A stretch of DNA of 14,600 bases, taken from contig CAZTSG010000032.1 in NCBI GenBank assembly GCA_964616835.1, positions 1-14,600 of the forward strand, in the 5' to 3' direction. The stretch comes from JAAOZP01 sp964616835 (GTDB lineage Archaea > Thermoproteota > EX4484-205 > JAAOZP01). Under the pieces are notes generated by a model. That model made no database searches and was not told where the DNA came from. It worked only from the letters and a program-made list of their open reading frames with translations. The position numbers and the translations under genes were made by a program. Every line of letters begins with the position of its first letter. The first letter of the stretch is position 1. This document shows positions 7,385 through 13,493 of the stretch, one piece after another.

Positions 7385-8583
7385 GTAGGATTCTCTACGA
7401 GTATCCTAAGGGCGGAAAATACGGGCATTATGGAGGGAGGTTTGTTCCTGAGACTCTTATGCCTGCGCTCGAGGAGCTTGAAGAAGCCTATCTGAGGTTT
7501 AAGGATGATCCGGATTTTAAGAGAGAGTTAAAATATTATCTTGAAAAGTTCGCAGGCAGGCCGACACCTCTCTATTATGCTGCTAACCTTACTAAGAAAC
7601 TGGGTGGACCAAAAATATATTTGAAGAGAGAAGACTTGGCGCATGGGGGTGCCCACAAGATTAACAATACGGTGGGCCAAGCGCTTCTGGCGAAGAAAAT
7701 GGGTAAGACAAGGGTTATTGCTGAAACCGGTGCGGGTCAACACGGTGTGGCGACGGCAATGGCTTGCGCGGCTCTTGGTTTGAAGGCTGAGATATACATG
7801 GGTGCTGAGGACATGAAGAGACAGAGGCTAAATGTTTTCAGGATGAGACTGCTGGGCGCTGAGGTTCACCCCGTAGAGTCTGGTTCTAAAACCCTCAAGG
7901 ACGCGATAAACGAGGCTTTGAGAGACTGGGTTACAAACGTGCAGACCACCTATTATCTTATAGGTTCTGTCGTAGGCCCTCATCCATACCCGATGATAGT
8001 GAGGGATTTTCAGAGCGTGATAGGGATAGAAACAAAAGAACAAATACTCGAGCAAGAGAAAAGGCTTCCGGACGCGATAGTGGCCTGCGTCGGGGGAGGG
8101 AGCAATGCTATCGGAATATTCTATCCTTTCATCAAGGATGAGGACGTTGAGCTCTATGGTGTTGAAGCCGCGGGGGAGGGCATTAGCACTGGTAAGCATG
8201 CTGCGAGCCTCTGCGCGGGTTCTGAAGGGGTTTTCCACGGAATGCTGTCACACGTTCTTCAAGATGAGAATGGGCAAATACTGACTACGCACAGTATTTC
8301 AGCTGGTCTAGACTACCCTGGTGTAGGGCCTGAGCACAGCTTCCTAAAAAGCATTGGAAGGGTTAAGTACGATGCTGTTACGGATGAGGAATCCCTAGAA
8401 GCGTTCCTAGAGCTCTCTAAAACAGAGGGCATAATACCCGCATTAGAACCATGTCATGCGCTCGCCTATGCTAAGAAGCTTGCTGAGAAAATGGGGAGGG
8501 ACGAGATACTAATAGTAAACCTGTCGGGCAGGGGGGATAAGGATGTGGAGGTTGTTGCAAACAGGATGGGTGTTAAAATATGA
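7381..8583 (+). CDS. trpB: Tryptophan synthase beta chain, TrpB1 type
   Basis: TrpB condenses indole, delivered by TrpA, with L-serine to form tryptophan using PLP. The 400-residue protein carries the PLP lysine Lys93 in GAHKINN, the catalytic glutamate Glu115 in AETGAGQHG, the phosphate-binding loop GGGSN (238-242) and Ser382 in NLSGRGDKD near the PLP pyridine nitrogen. Length and motifs place it with canonical TrpB1 enzymes that pair with TrpA, not with the longer TrpB2 forms often seen alone in archaea. Adjacent trpA agrees. It overlaps trpF and trpA by 4 bp each and has a strong ribosome-binding site. Confidence 0.96.
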   Translation: MSRILYEYPKGGKYGHYGGRFVPETLMPALEELEEAYLRFKDDPDFKRELKYYLEKFAGRPTPLYYAANLTKKLGGPKIYLKREDLAHGGAHKINNTVGQALLAKKMGKTRVIAETGAGQHGVATAMACAALGLKAEIYMGAEDMKRQRLNVFRMRLLGAEVHPVESGSKTLKDAINEALRDWVTNVQTTYYLIGSVVGPHPYPMIVRDFQSVIGIETKEQILEQEKRLPDAIVACVGGGSNAIGIFYPFIKDEDVELYGVEAAGEGISTGKHAASLCAGSEGVFHGMLSHVLQDENGQILTTHSISAGLDYPGVGPEHSFLKSIGRVKYDAVTDEESLEAFLELSKTEGIIPALEPCHALAYAKKLAEKMGRDEILIVNLSGRGDKDVEVVANRMGVKI

Positions 8584-9401
8584 GTATTGGCAAGGTTTTC
8601 AACGAGCTGGAGAAGCGTAACGAAGGCGCGCTAATAGCATACGTAACTGGTGGAGATCCTTCTCCCAAGTACACTCCGAGGATAGTTGAAGCGTTAGTAG
8701 AGGGCGGGGCTGACATAGTTGAGATCGGAATCCCCTTCTCAGACCCGATAGCGGACGGCCCCGTGATACAGGCTTCGGATGTTCGAGCTCTTAATGCTGG
8801 CACAACCCCTAATACTGTCTTCGAAATAGTTAGGGAAGTAAAGAAGATTGTTGACGCACCAATTGCTCTTCTAACGTATTATAACATCGTTTTCAGAAAG
8901 GGTGTTGGGAAATTCTTAGAGGACGCTAGTAAGAGTGGTGTCGACGGCTTGATCGTAGCCGACCTGCCTGTAGAAGAGGCTGGAGAGTATAAGAATTATG
9001 CTGAGAAGAACGGTATTGACACGATCTTCCTGGCTGCGCCTTCAACATCCTTAAACAGGCTTGAGAAGATACTTAGAATGGCCTCGGGATTCCTGTATCT
9101 TGTCTCCGTTTTCGGCGTAACGGGTATGAGGGAGCACGTCGCCCAACTCACTATGCAAACCGTAAGAAAAATACGCCCCTATACGGTCAACAGGATTCCC
9201 TTAGCTGTTGGATTTGGCATCTCTAAACCGGAGCACGTCAGAACCATAGTGTCTTGTGGAGCTGACGGTGCTATAGTGGGCAGTGCTTTCGTAAAGCTTA
9301 TCGAAGAGAAATATGGCAACTTTAACGGTCTTTTAGAAGAGTTAAGCACATGCGCCAAAATTTTGAAACTCGCTACTAAACCCAGATTGCAAACCAGTTA
9401 A
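8580..9401 (+). CDS. trpA: Tryptophan synthase alpha chain
   Basis: TrpA cleaves indole-3-glycerol phosphate to indole and glyceraldehyde 3-phosphate and passes indole to TrpB through a tunnel. The 273-residue barrel has both catalytic acids: Glu48 in VEIGIPFSDP and Asp59 in DPIADG, matching Glu49 and Asp60 of the Salmonella enzyme. The phosphate-binding segments GFGISKPEH and GADGAIVGSAF are present. It is the last gene of the operon: the ATG overlaps the trpB stop, and the stop lies 6 bp from the end of a convergent ESCRT-III gene. No T-rich terminator fits between the two, so the trp message probably ends within the antisense of that neighbour. Confidence 0.95.
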   Translation: MSIGKVFNELEKRNEGALIAYVTGGDPSPKYTPRIVEALVEGGADIVEIGIPFSDPIADGPVIQASDVRALNAGTTPNTVFEIVREVKKIVDAPIALLTYYNIVFRKGVGKFLEDASKSGVDGLIVADLPVEEAGEYKNYAEKNGIDTIFLAAPSTSLNRLEKILRMASGFLYLVSVFGVTGMREHVAQLTMQTVRKIRPYTVNRIPLAVGFGISKPEHVRTIVSCGADGAIVGSAFVKLIEEKYGNFNGLLEELSTCAKILKLATKPRLQTS

Positions 9402-9407
9402 GATCCC

Positions 9408-10022
9408 TTATCCTGAGCCGGTTTCCTCTAGCTGTTGCTTAATGGGTTCAGGTATGTCTGGGAAGCTGGACTTCATCTTCTGAGATGCTAGCACAGATGC
9501 TTCTCTCAGAATCTGGTCTGCTTCTCTATCGGTTGAAACGTAAGGTTCGTAGCCAGACACCTCGCCAGCCTGTATCAATACGCGGTTCATCATATCCTCT
9601 ATTTGCTTTAGACTCTCCGCGACTTGCGGTGCAACGTTCCTTATCTCGCTCCCAACCCTGTTAACAACGTTCACAACCGGACCCAATACTTTCAGAGTAT
9701 CTTTGAAATCCAGAGTATCTTCTAATCTCAGTATTACTCTTTCGAGAGCAAGCTTATTGCTGAGGATTATCTTGCCCATCTTTCTCACTTGAGCAACCTC
9801 GTTTGCATAAACTAGTGCACGGGGATTATCTCTTTCTACAAGCGCTTTCTCCACTTCTTTGAAAAGCTGCTCATCCCTCGCCTTAATCCTGCTGTAAATA
9901 CGGTCTAGATTCTGCTCCTGAACCTTAAGCATCATGAGGGCCTCTTTCAAAGTGTCTTGAAAAGCAGGAGTATCTGCCGGCTGGGGGGGAGGCCGAGGCC
10001 TCTTCCATGGTAATGGAGACAT
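9408..10022 (-). CDS. ESCRT-III-like protein, short CdvB paralogue without winged helix (CdvB1/B2 type)
   Basis: A 204-residue, largely helical, charged protein. It matches the ESCRT-III core seen in Cdv proteins: helical hairpin around ALMMLKVQEQNLDRIYSRI (29-47) and ANEVAQVRKMGKIILSNKLA (73-92), further helices to about 150, then a helix (166-185) leading to SSFPDIPEP. It aligns along this length with the CdvB protein of this window, for example YANEVAQVRKMGKII against YAQEIAMLRKVAKII. It stops where CdvB continues into a winged helix. The N-terminus (PLPWKRPRPPPQP) is basic and proline-rich, perhaps for membrane contact (inference). Such paralogues build constricting filaments during crenarchaeal division and vesicle budding. 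It is divergent from cdvC. Which paralogue (B1, B2 or B3) it is cannot be settled without a tree. Confidence 0.85.
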   Translation of the reverse strand: MSPLPWKRPRPPPQPADTPAFQDTLKEALMMLKVQEQNLDRIYSRIKARDEQLFKEVEKALVERDNPRALVYANEVAQVRKMGKIILSNKLALERVILRLEDTLDFKDTLKVLGPVVNVVNRVGSEIRNVAPQVAESLKQIEDMMNRVLIQAGEVSGYEPYVSTDREADQILREASVLASQKMKSSFPDIPEPIKQQLEETGSG

Positions 10023-10051
10023 TCCTAGTCGTTTAACCTTTCTAACGTAGC

Positions 10052-10060
10052 TTAAATATT
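10052..10060 (-). promoter_or_regulatory. TATA box of the short ESCRT-III gene
   Basis: The minus strand reads AATATTTAA about 34 bases before the ATG at 10022, giving a leader of under ten bases. There is no Shine-Dalgarno sequence in the gap. Confidence 0.55.
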
Positions 10061-10140
10061 TTTGTTCTATGATTTACGACGGGAAAACATGAGTAAAGCA
10101 TAAGGCTACGGGTAGCGTATTCAAGCAGACTCAATAAAAA

Positions 10141-10149
10141 CTTAATTAG
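10141..10149 (+). promoter_or_regulatory. Probable TATA box of cdvC
   Basis: CTTAATTAG preceded by an A-run is centred about 34 bases before the GTG start at 10179. It would yield a very short leader. It is a moderate match, but I see no better element in the 156-bp divergent region. Confidence 0.45.
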
Positions 10150-10178
10150 GAAACGCAATATACTGAGTCAGAATAGAA

Positions 10179-11333
10179 GTGTCCAGTCCAAGCTGGAGGA
10201 CTGAGCTTGAAAGAACCGCGATAAGGAGGGCGCATGAAGCCGTTAGCCTAGATAGTCAAGGAGACTATAAGTCTGCAATAAGGCTTTACAGGGAGACTAT
10301 TGAAATACTCATGCAGCTATACACGTTATCGGATAATGATAGCATTAAGAGAGTGTATCTGGATAGGATAAGAGAGTACCAGAAGAGGGTTGAGAAGCTT
10401 GAGGGCTTGGCTAAAAAGAAGGAGGAAGTTGTTTATATTGATAAAACTGAGAAGAAAGAGGAAGACAAGTGGCTCCAGGACGTCGTACTCATAGAAAAGC
10501 CTTCTGTGAAATGGGACGATATTATTGACTTGGACGAGGCTAAGAAAAAGTTGTATGTGAACGTGATATTCCCAACGATCAGGCCCGACGTGTACAAGCT
10601 ACCATGGTCCACGGGCATTCTTTTCTACGGTCCGCCGGGGTGTGGAAAGACGCTTCTAGCAGCCGCCTTAGCTAATAGCATCAAGGCGACTTTCTACTTA
10701 GTTAAAGCATCCTCAATACTTTCCAAATGGCTTGGCGAGTCTGAAAAGAACATAGCCCGATTATTTGAGCACGCTAGGAAAAATGCTAGTTCAAGCGAGC
10801 CTGCGATAATGTTTATCGACGAGGTTGAGAGCATCGTGGGAACGCATATCTATGAAACCGGTGGCGAGGCAAGGGCTAGGCTACAGCTACAGCAAGAGAT
10901 GGATGGTCTCTTGAGCAAGGGCAGGACTGAACACGTGTACGTTATAGCTGCTACGAATAATCCTTGGCTTCTCCCAGATGCTTTCCTAAGAAGGTTCGAG
11001 GAGAGAATATATGTTCCTCCCCCGGATTTGAGGGCGAGGAAAAGACTGTTCATGTACTTTACCTCTAAGCTGAGCCTTAGGCCTCCCATATATTACGATG
11101 AGCTTGCCCGTTTAACTGAAGGCTATTCTGCTCACGATATTGAAAACATATGTAAAGACGCTTTTAAGATGACTATTGAGGAATTCTTTGAACAGGGTGA
11201 TCCGATGAAGGGAAACCCGAGGCCCGTAACAATGGAGGATCTCGTTAAAGCGATAAGGAACAGAGGGAGCAGCATAAGCAAAGAAAGCCTAGTTAAGATG
11301 GAGGAGTGGAGGAAGGAGAAGGGCTCTATCTAA
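10179..11333 (+). CDS. cdvC: CdvC: Vps4-like AAA ATPase with MIT domain
   Basis: CdvC is the archaeal Vps4 homologue. It binds the tails of ESCRT-III proteins through its MIT domain and uses ATP to pull filament subunits apart. The 384-residue protein has a three-helix MIT domain (about 7-80), a charged linker, and an AAA module. The module has Walker A GPPGCGKT (151-158), pore-loop motif KWLGES (183-188), Walker B IMFIDE (210-215), sensor-1 Asn260 (AATNNP) and arginine fingers at Arg271/Arg272 (FLRRFEER). The MIT domain separates it from proteasomal or Cdc48 AAA proteins. The GTG start is forced: an in-frame stop at 10164 lies just upstream and the MIT domain begins at residue 7. It is divergent from one ESCRT-III gene and its stop overlaps that of cdvB tail-to-tail. 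Confidence 0.95.
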   Translation: MSSPSWRTELERTAIRRAHEAVSLDSQGDYKSAIRLYRETIEILMQLYTLSDNDSIKRVYLDRIREYQKRVEKLEGLAKKKEEVVYIDKTEKKEEDKWLQDVVLIEKPSVKWDDIIDLDEAKKKLYVNVIFPTIRPDVYKLPWSTGILFYGPPGCGKTLLAAALANSIKATFYLVKASSILSKWLGESEKNIARLFEHARKNASSSEPAIMFIDEVESIVGTHIYETGGEARARLQLQQEMDGLLSKGRTEHVYVIAATNNPWLLPDAFLRRFEERIYVPPPDLRARKRLFMYFTSKLSLRPPIYYDELARLTEGYSAHDIENICKDAFKMTIEEFFEQGDPMKGNPRPVTMEDLVKAIRNRGSSISKESLVKMEEWRKEKGSI

Positions 11334-12046
11334 ACAGTCTCCTCTTCACGCTTTATTATAACTCTTCTCTCTTTAACAAGCTCGTCCAATATTTTTTCAA
11401 CATCCCCTCTGCTCATTGAAAGGTCTTCCGCACATTTTTCAATGCTGAACGCGTTTGAATTCGCTTTAAGATACTCGAAAACCCTTTGCTTTGCCTCCTC
11501 CTTCGCTACAATTGCCTGAGGAACCTTGGGGAAAGTGCTTTCAATCTTCATCAAAGCCAGTTTTTCAGCATCCTTAATCACCTTTTCAGCCTCGTCGCCT
11601 ACAGTGTCTAGCTTTATCTCGGTTGAGCTCGTTATTATCGAGGCTGCTTCCTCTAGCTTAGCCCTAATGCCCATAAATTCCCTCTCTAGGTTCGGCAGTG
11701 GCCCCGCTTCTTTAACCGCAGACAAGAGCCTGATAAGCGAGGGCACCATTCCGTACAGTTCCTCGGATTCGATAAGCGTCTCAAGCCTAAGCTTGATAGT
11801 TAACACTAGGAGGCTAGAATGGTAGATTATTTTCGCAACCTTTCTGAGCATGGCTATCTCTTGAGCATACGCTCTCGCCCTCTCGTGATCCTTCTTCTCA
11901 AGGAAGAAGCTAACCTTCTGCAAATACTCGCTGTCTTTCTGCCTCAGATTCCTAACAATCCTATCTAAATTGTAGGATACTAGCTCTATGTCCGTCAGCG
12001 ACTCTCTTAGTAGGAATCTCACTCTTTCCACATTCTCAATATTCAT
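11330..12046 (-). CDS. cdvB: CdvB: ESCRT-III division protein with C-terminal winged helix
   Basis: The 238-residue protein has an ESCRT-III core (about 1-165), then a proline motif STFPKVPQA (170-178), then a winged-helix domain (about 187-232; RVFEYLKANSNAFSIEK, MSRGDVEKILDELVKERRVI). This order defines CdvB of Sulfolobus, where the winged helix binds a C-terminal peptide of CdvA and a proline motif (MIM2) binds the MIT domain of CdvC. Here FPKVP is the best MIM2-like candidate. The gene is the third of a minus-strand operon, with a 4-bp ATGA overlap with rpiA. Its TAG stop overlaps the TAA of convergent cdvC (4 bp shared). The usual partner gene cdvA is not in the window. Confidence 0.9.
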   Translation of the reverse strand: MNIENVERVRFLLRESLTDIELVSYNLDRIVRNLRQKDSEYLQKVSFFLEKKDHERARAYAQEIAMLRKVAKIIYHSSLLVLTIKLRLETLIESEELYGMVPSLIRLLSAVKEAGPLPNLEREFMGIRAKLEEAASIITSSTEIKLDTVGDEAEKVIKDAEKLALMKIESTFPKVPQAIVAKEEAKQRVFEYLKANSNAFSIEKCAEDLSMSRGDVEKILDELVKERRVIIKREEETV

Positions 12047-12762
12047 AATGCTGCTCTCCTCCTCTCTAACTCCAATACCCCGCTGCCTGTGCCCACGTAA
12101 GCCTTACTCACTAGGTCTTTAAAAATACCGTTCTCTAACACCCCAGGTATGCTTTTGAGGAAACCTTCTAACTGTTCCAAGCTGTACCCTTCCGGGAGGG
12201 GCACGTCTATAATAGCGTTCCCCAAGTCTGTTATTACGGGGCCGACTTTCCCGCTCCCAGTCCTAATCCTAACGTTTACGCCAAGAGCTTTCTCCAGCCT
12301 TTTCTTAACAAGAATGACGAAATCAGGAGGCACTTCTACGGGGATCAGTGCCCCAGGCTGAATCTTTTCAACAAGCTTCTTCTCGTCAGCTATGAGAATG
12401 AGTTCATCAGATACCGAGCTCAGTACTTTTTCCATGAGGAAGGCTCCTCCCCCGCCCTTTATCGCGGTCAGCGACCTTCTTTCTATGAGGTCAGCACTAT
12501 CTATGGTAACGTTGACGTGGTCGGTTTGGTTAAAGCTGAGAATCCTGAGCCCCATTTCTAGGGCCCTGAACTCTATTTGGCGTGAAGAAGGAATGAAGAA
12601 AACATTATTCACTATGTCGGCACCTACTTCTTCCACAAACAGGGGTAGGAATGAGTCTGCAATAGTACTCCCCGAGCCGAGGCCAACGATCATTCCTGGC
12701 TTAATATGAGTCAACGCTTTTCTTGATGCTGCTTTTCTAAGGCTGGCGAGGAGGCTATCCAT
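12043..12762 (-). CDS. rpiA: Ribose-5-phosphate isomerase A
   Basis: RpiA interconverts ribose 5-phosphate and ribulose 5-phosphate, which feeds PRPP and nucleotide synthesis. The 239-residue length is normal. Family motifs in order: phosphate-binding GLGSGST (27-33), DSAD (88-91; the two aspartates correspond to Asp81 and Asp84 of the E. coli enzyme), KGGGGAFLMEK (102-112) with Glu111 as the catalytic base, and IADEKK (124-129). The usual DGAD is DSAD here, a minor change. It starts 3 bp after the unknown 123-residue gene and overlaps cdvB by 4 bp, so the three are surely one transcription unit. Its product has no known part in division; the linkage may be simple co-transcription. Confidence 0.93.
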   Translation of the reverse strand: MDSLLASLRKAASRKALTHIKPGMIVGLGSGSTIADSFLPLFVEEVGADIVNNVFFIPSSRQIEFRALEMGLRILSFNQTDHVNVTIDSADLIERRSLTAIKGGGGAFLMEKVLSSVSDELILIADEKKLVEKIQPGALIPVEVPPDFVILVKKRLEKALGVNVRIRTGSGKVGPVITDLGNAIIDVPLPEGYSLEQLEGFLKSIPGVLENGIFKDLVSKAYVGTGSGVLELERRRAAL

Positions 12763-12765
12763 CCT

Positions 12766-13137
12766 TTAAACCAGCCTACTCAGATTGTTCAACATATCTA
12801 TTGCGGTGCGATAAGCCCTATCAAGCTCTTTTTCAAGCATCGAAATATCTTCGTAAAAGGATTCTCGAAGAATCGCCCCACCGTTGTGCCCTACGGGAGC
12901 TATTGGAACCCTAATGCTTAGGCCGTGCTTATTGGCTAAGAGTATGGTTCTCTTAACCATTTCAAGCCTTAGAACTCTTAGAAGGTATTCCAGTTTCTCA
13001 AGGCTTTCGCTCGAATTTGATTTAGAAATACTCTCCTCCACCATGCTTATCATTTTTCTTATTTCAAGGATTTCAGACACAAGTTTATCCTCTGAGGATC
13101 CTTCCTTTACATTCTCAATAAGTGCTTTTTGCATCAT
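12766..13137 (-). CDS. Unrecognised 123-residue helical protein, first gene of the rpiA-cdvB operon
   Basis: I do not recognise this protein. It has a charged, probably coiled-coil N-terminal half (about 15-67), a central non-helical segment GLSIRVPIAPVGHNGGAI (72-89) that looks like a strand and turn and could be a conserved core, and a C-terminal amphipathic helix (about 94-122). It has no signal peptide, no membrane segment and no cysteine. It starts with two consecutive ATG codons (13137 or 13134). A TATA box lies about 30 bases upstream and there is no Shine-Dalgarno site. It is too short for CdvA and I see no PRC-barrel pattern. The 3-bp gap to rpiA and its operon with cdvB are the only clues to function. 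Coding status is supported by the promoter, the tight spacing and the fitting helical pattern. Confidence 0.8.
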   Translation of the reverse strand: MMQKALIENVKEGSSEDKLVSEILEIRKMISMVEESISKSNSSESLEKLEYLLRVLRLEMVKRTILLANKHGLSIRVPIAPVGHNGGAILRESFYEDISMLEKELDRAYRTAIDMLNNLSRLV

Positions 13138-13166
13138 TTTTTGGAGTATTCACAGACTTATATGGC

Positions 13167-13174
13167 TTTTTATA
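13167..13174 (-). promoter_or_regulatory. TATA box of the unknown-rpiA-cdvB operon
   Basis: The minus strand reads ATATAAAA about 33 bases before the first ATG at 13137. A second candidate (CCATATAAG, 13156-13164) lies only about 23 bases before it and would instead suit a start at the second ATG. Either way the message has almost no leader. No T-run or other regulatory element stands out in the rest of the gap up to the tRNA. Confidence 0.55.
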
Positions 13175-13314
13175 TGGGTTTCAATACAATCTTCTTTACT
13201 AGTTTATTCATAAAAACAGAGATTTCGTTGCTGAAGAAATAAGCATGGTTTTATTAGCATCAAATAAATCGTAAAGATGGGCGAAACATATTAAACTAGT
13301 GCATGCCAGAAAAA

Positions 13315-13322
13315 CTTTAAAT
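13315..13322 (+). promoter_or_regulatory. TATA box of the tRNA-Thr gene
   Basis: CTTTAAAT preceded by AAAA, centred about 27 bases before the first base of the tRNA at 13346. This is the classic archaeal spacing for a start at or just before the mature 5' end. Confidence 0.6.
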
Positions 13323-13345
13323 CATAAGCGTGTGAAAATCCTACA

Positions 13346-13436
13346 GCCCCAGTAGCTCAGCCCGGTTAGAGCGCCTCCTTGGTAATGCTGAAAGCGCTGA
13401 CGGAGGAGGCCGTGGGTTCGAAGCCCACCTGGGGCT
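13346..13436 (+). tRNA. tRNA-Thr (anticodon GGT) with a 16-nt intron
   Basis: All arms fold. The acceptor GCCCCAG pairs perfectly with CTGGGGC (13429-13435). The D-arm is GCTC/GAGC (13355-13372), the anticodon stem CCTCC/GGAGG (13374-13378 with 13402-13406), the variable loop AGGCC, and the T-arm GTGGG-TTCGAAG-CCCAC (13412-13428). The anticodon GGT is at 13381-13383, in the loop TTGGTAA typical of threonine tRNAs. The discriminator is T at 13436, as usual for archaeal tRNA-Thr. CCA is not encoded. The space between the anticodon stem halves is 23 bases, so 16 must be removed. Removing them restores a seven-base loop. Confidence 0.93.
13386..13401 (+). other. Probable tRNA intron (anticodon loop)
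   Basis: Sixteen bases between loop position 38 and stem position 39 if cut as TTGGTAA|T...C|GGAGG. Cutting one base earlier (13385-13400) would put it at the canonical 37/38 site and also leaves seven loop bases. Possible precursor folding: TGGT (13380-13383) pairs with GCTG (13396-13399), mostly by G-U pairs, next to a three-base bulge AAT. The bulge-helix-bulge is therefore weak or relaxed. The exact boundaries are uncertain. Confidence 0.6.
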
Positions 13437-13440
13437 TTTT
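13436..13440 (+). terminator. T-run terminator after tRNA-Thr
   Basis: Five T residues directly follow the last acceptor base, the first being the discriminator. Short T-runs are the usual archaeal termination signal. Confidence 0.45.
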
Positions 13441-13452
13441 ACGAGATTAAAC

Positions 13453-13459
13453 TTTATAT
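13453..13459 (+). promoter_or_regulatory. TATA box of the secreted-protein gene
   Basis: TTTATAT after AAAC is centred about 38 bases before the ATG at 13494 and about 25 before an out-of-frame ATG at 13481. The predicted transcript start is near 13481. The message would then have a short leader with GGTGG (13483-13487) as ribosome-binding site six bases before 13494. Confidence 0.55.
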
Positions 13460-13493
13460 CGGGCTCCGAATTAAAAAACCATGGTGGCTCTTT

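Noticed and set aside
7828..8238. Open frame of 136 codons on the minus strand inside trpB
   Set aside because: It is antisense to well-conserved trpB coding sequence, with no promoter or recognisable motif.
10046..10110. Inverted CGTAGC/GCTACG pair in the divergent region of the ESCRT-III gene and cdvC
   Set aside because: The arms are only six bases, about 50 bases apart, and are not placed alike relative to the two TATA boxes; chance is likely.
10023..10178. C/D box guide RNA in the ESCRT-III/cdvC intergenic region
   Set aside because: A TATGATT and a CTGA are present, but there is no proper C box (RTGATGA) and no internal C'/D' pair.
12392..12709. Open frame of 105 codons on the plus strand inside rpiA
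   Set aside because: It is antisense to rpiA and Ser/Leu-rich as expected of a complementary frame.
12766..13137. Identification of the unknown protein as CdvA
   Set aside because: It is about half the CdvA length, lacks a PRC-barrel pattern, and has no recognisable CdvB-binding tail; kept as unknown.
13346..13436. Reading the tRNA as tRNA-Phe with anticodon GAA (13390-13392)
   Set aside because: This would need the removed bases on the 5' side and breaks the typical TTGGTAA loop; the T discriminator and acceptor also suit threonine better.
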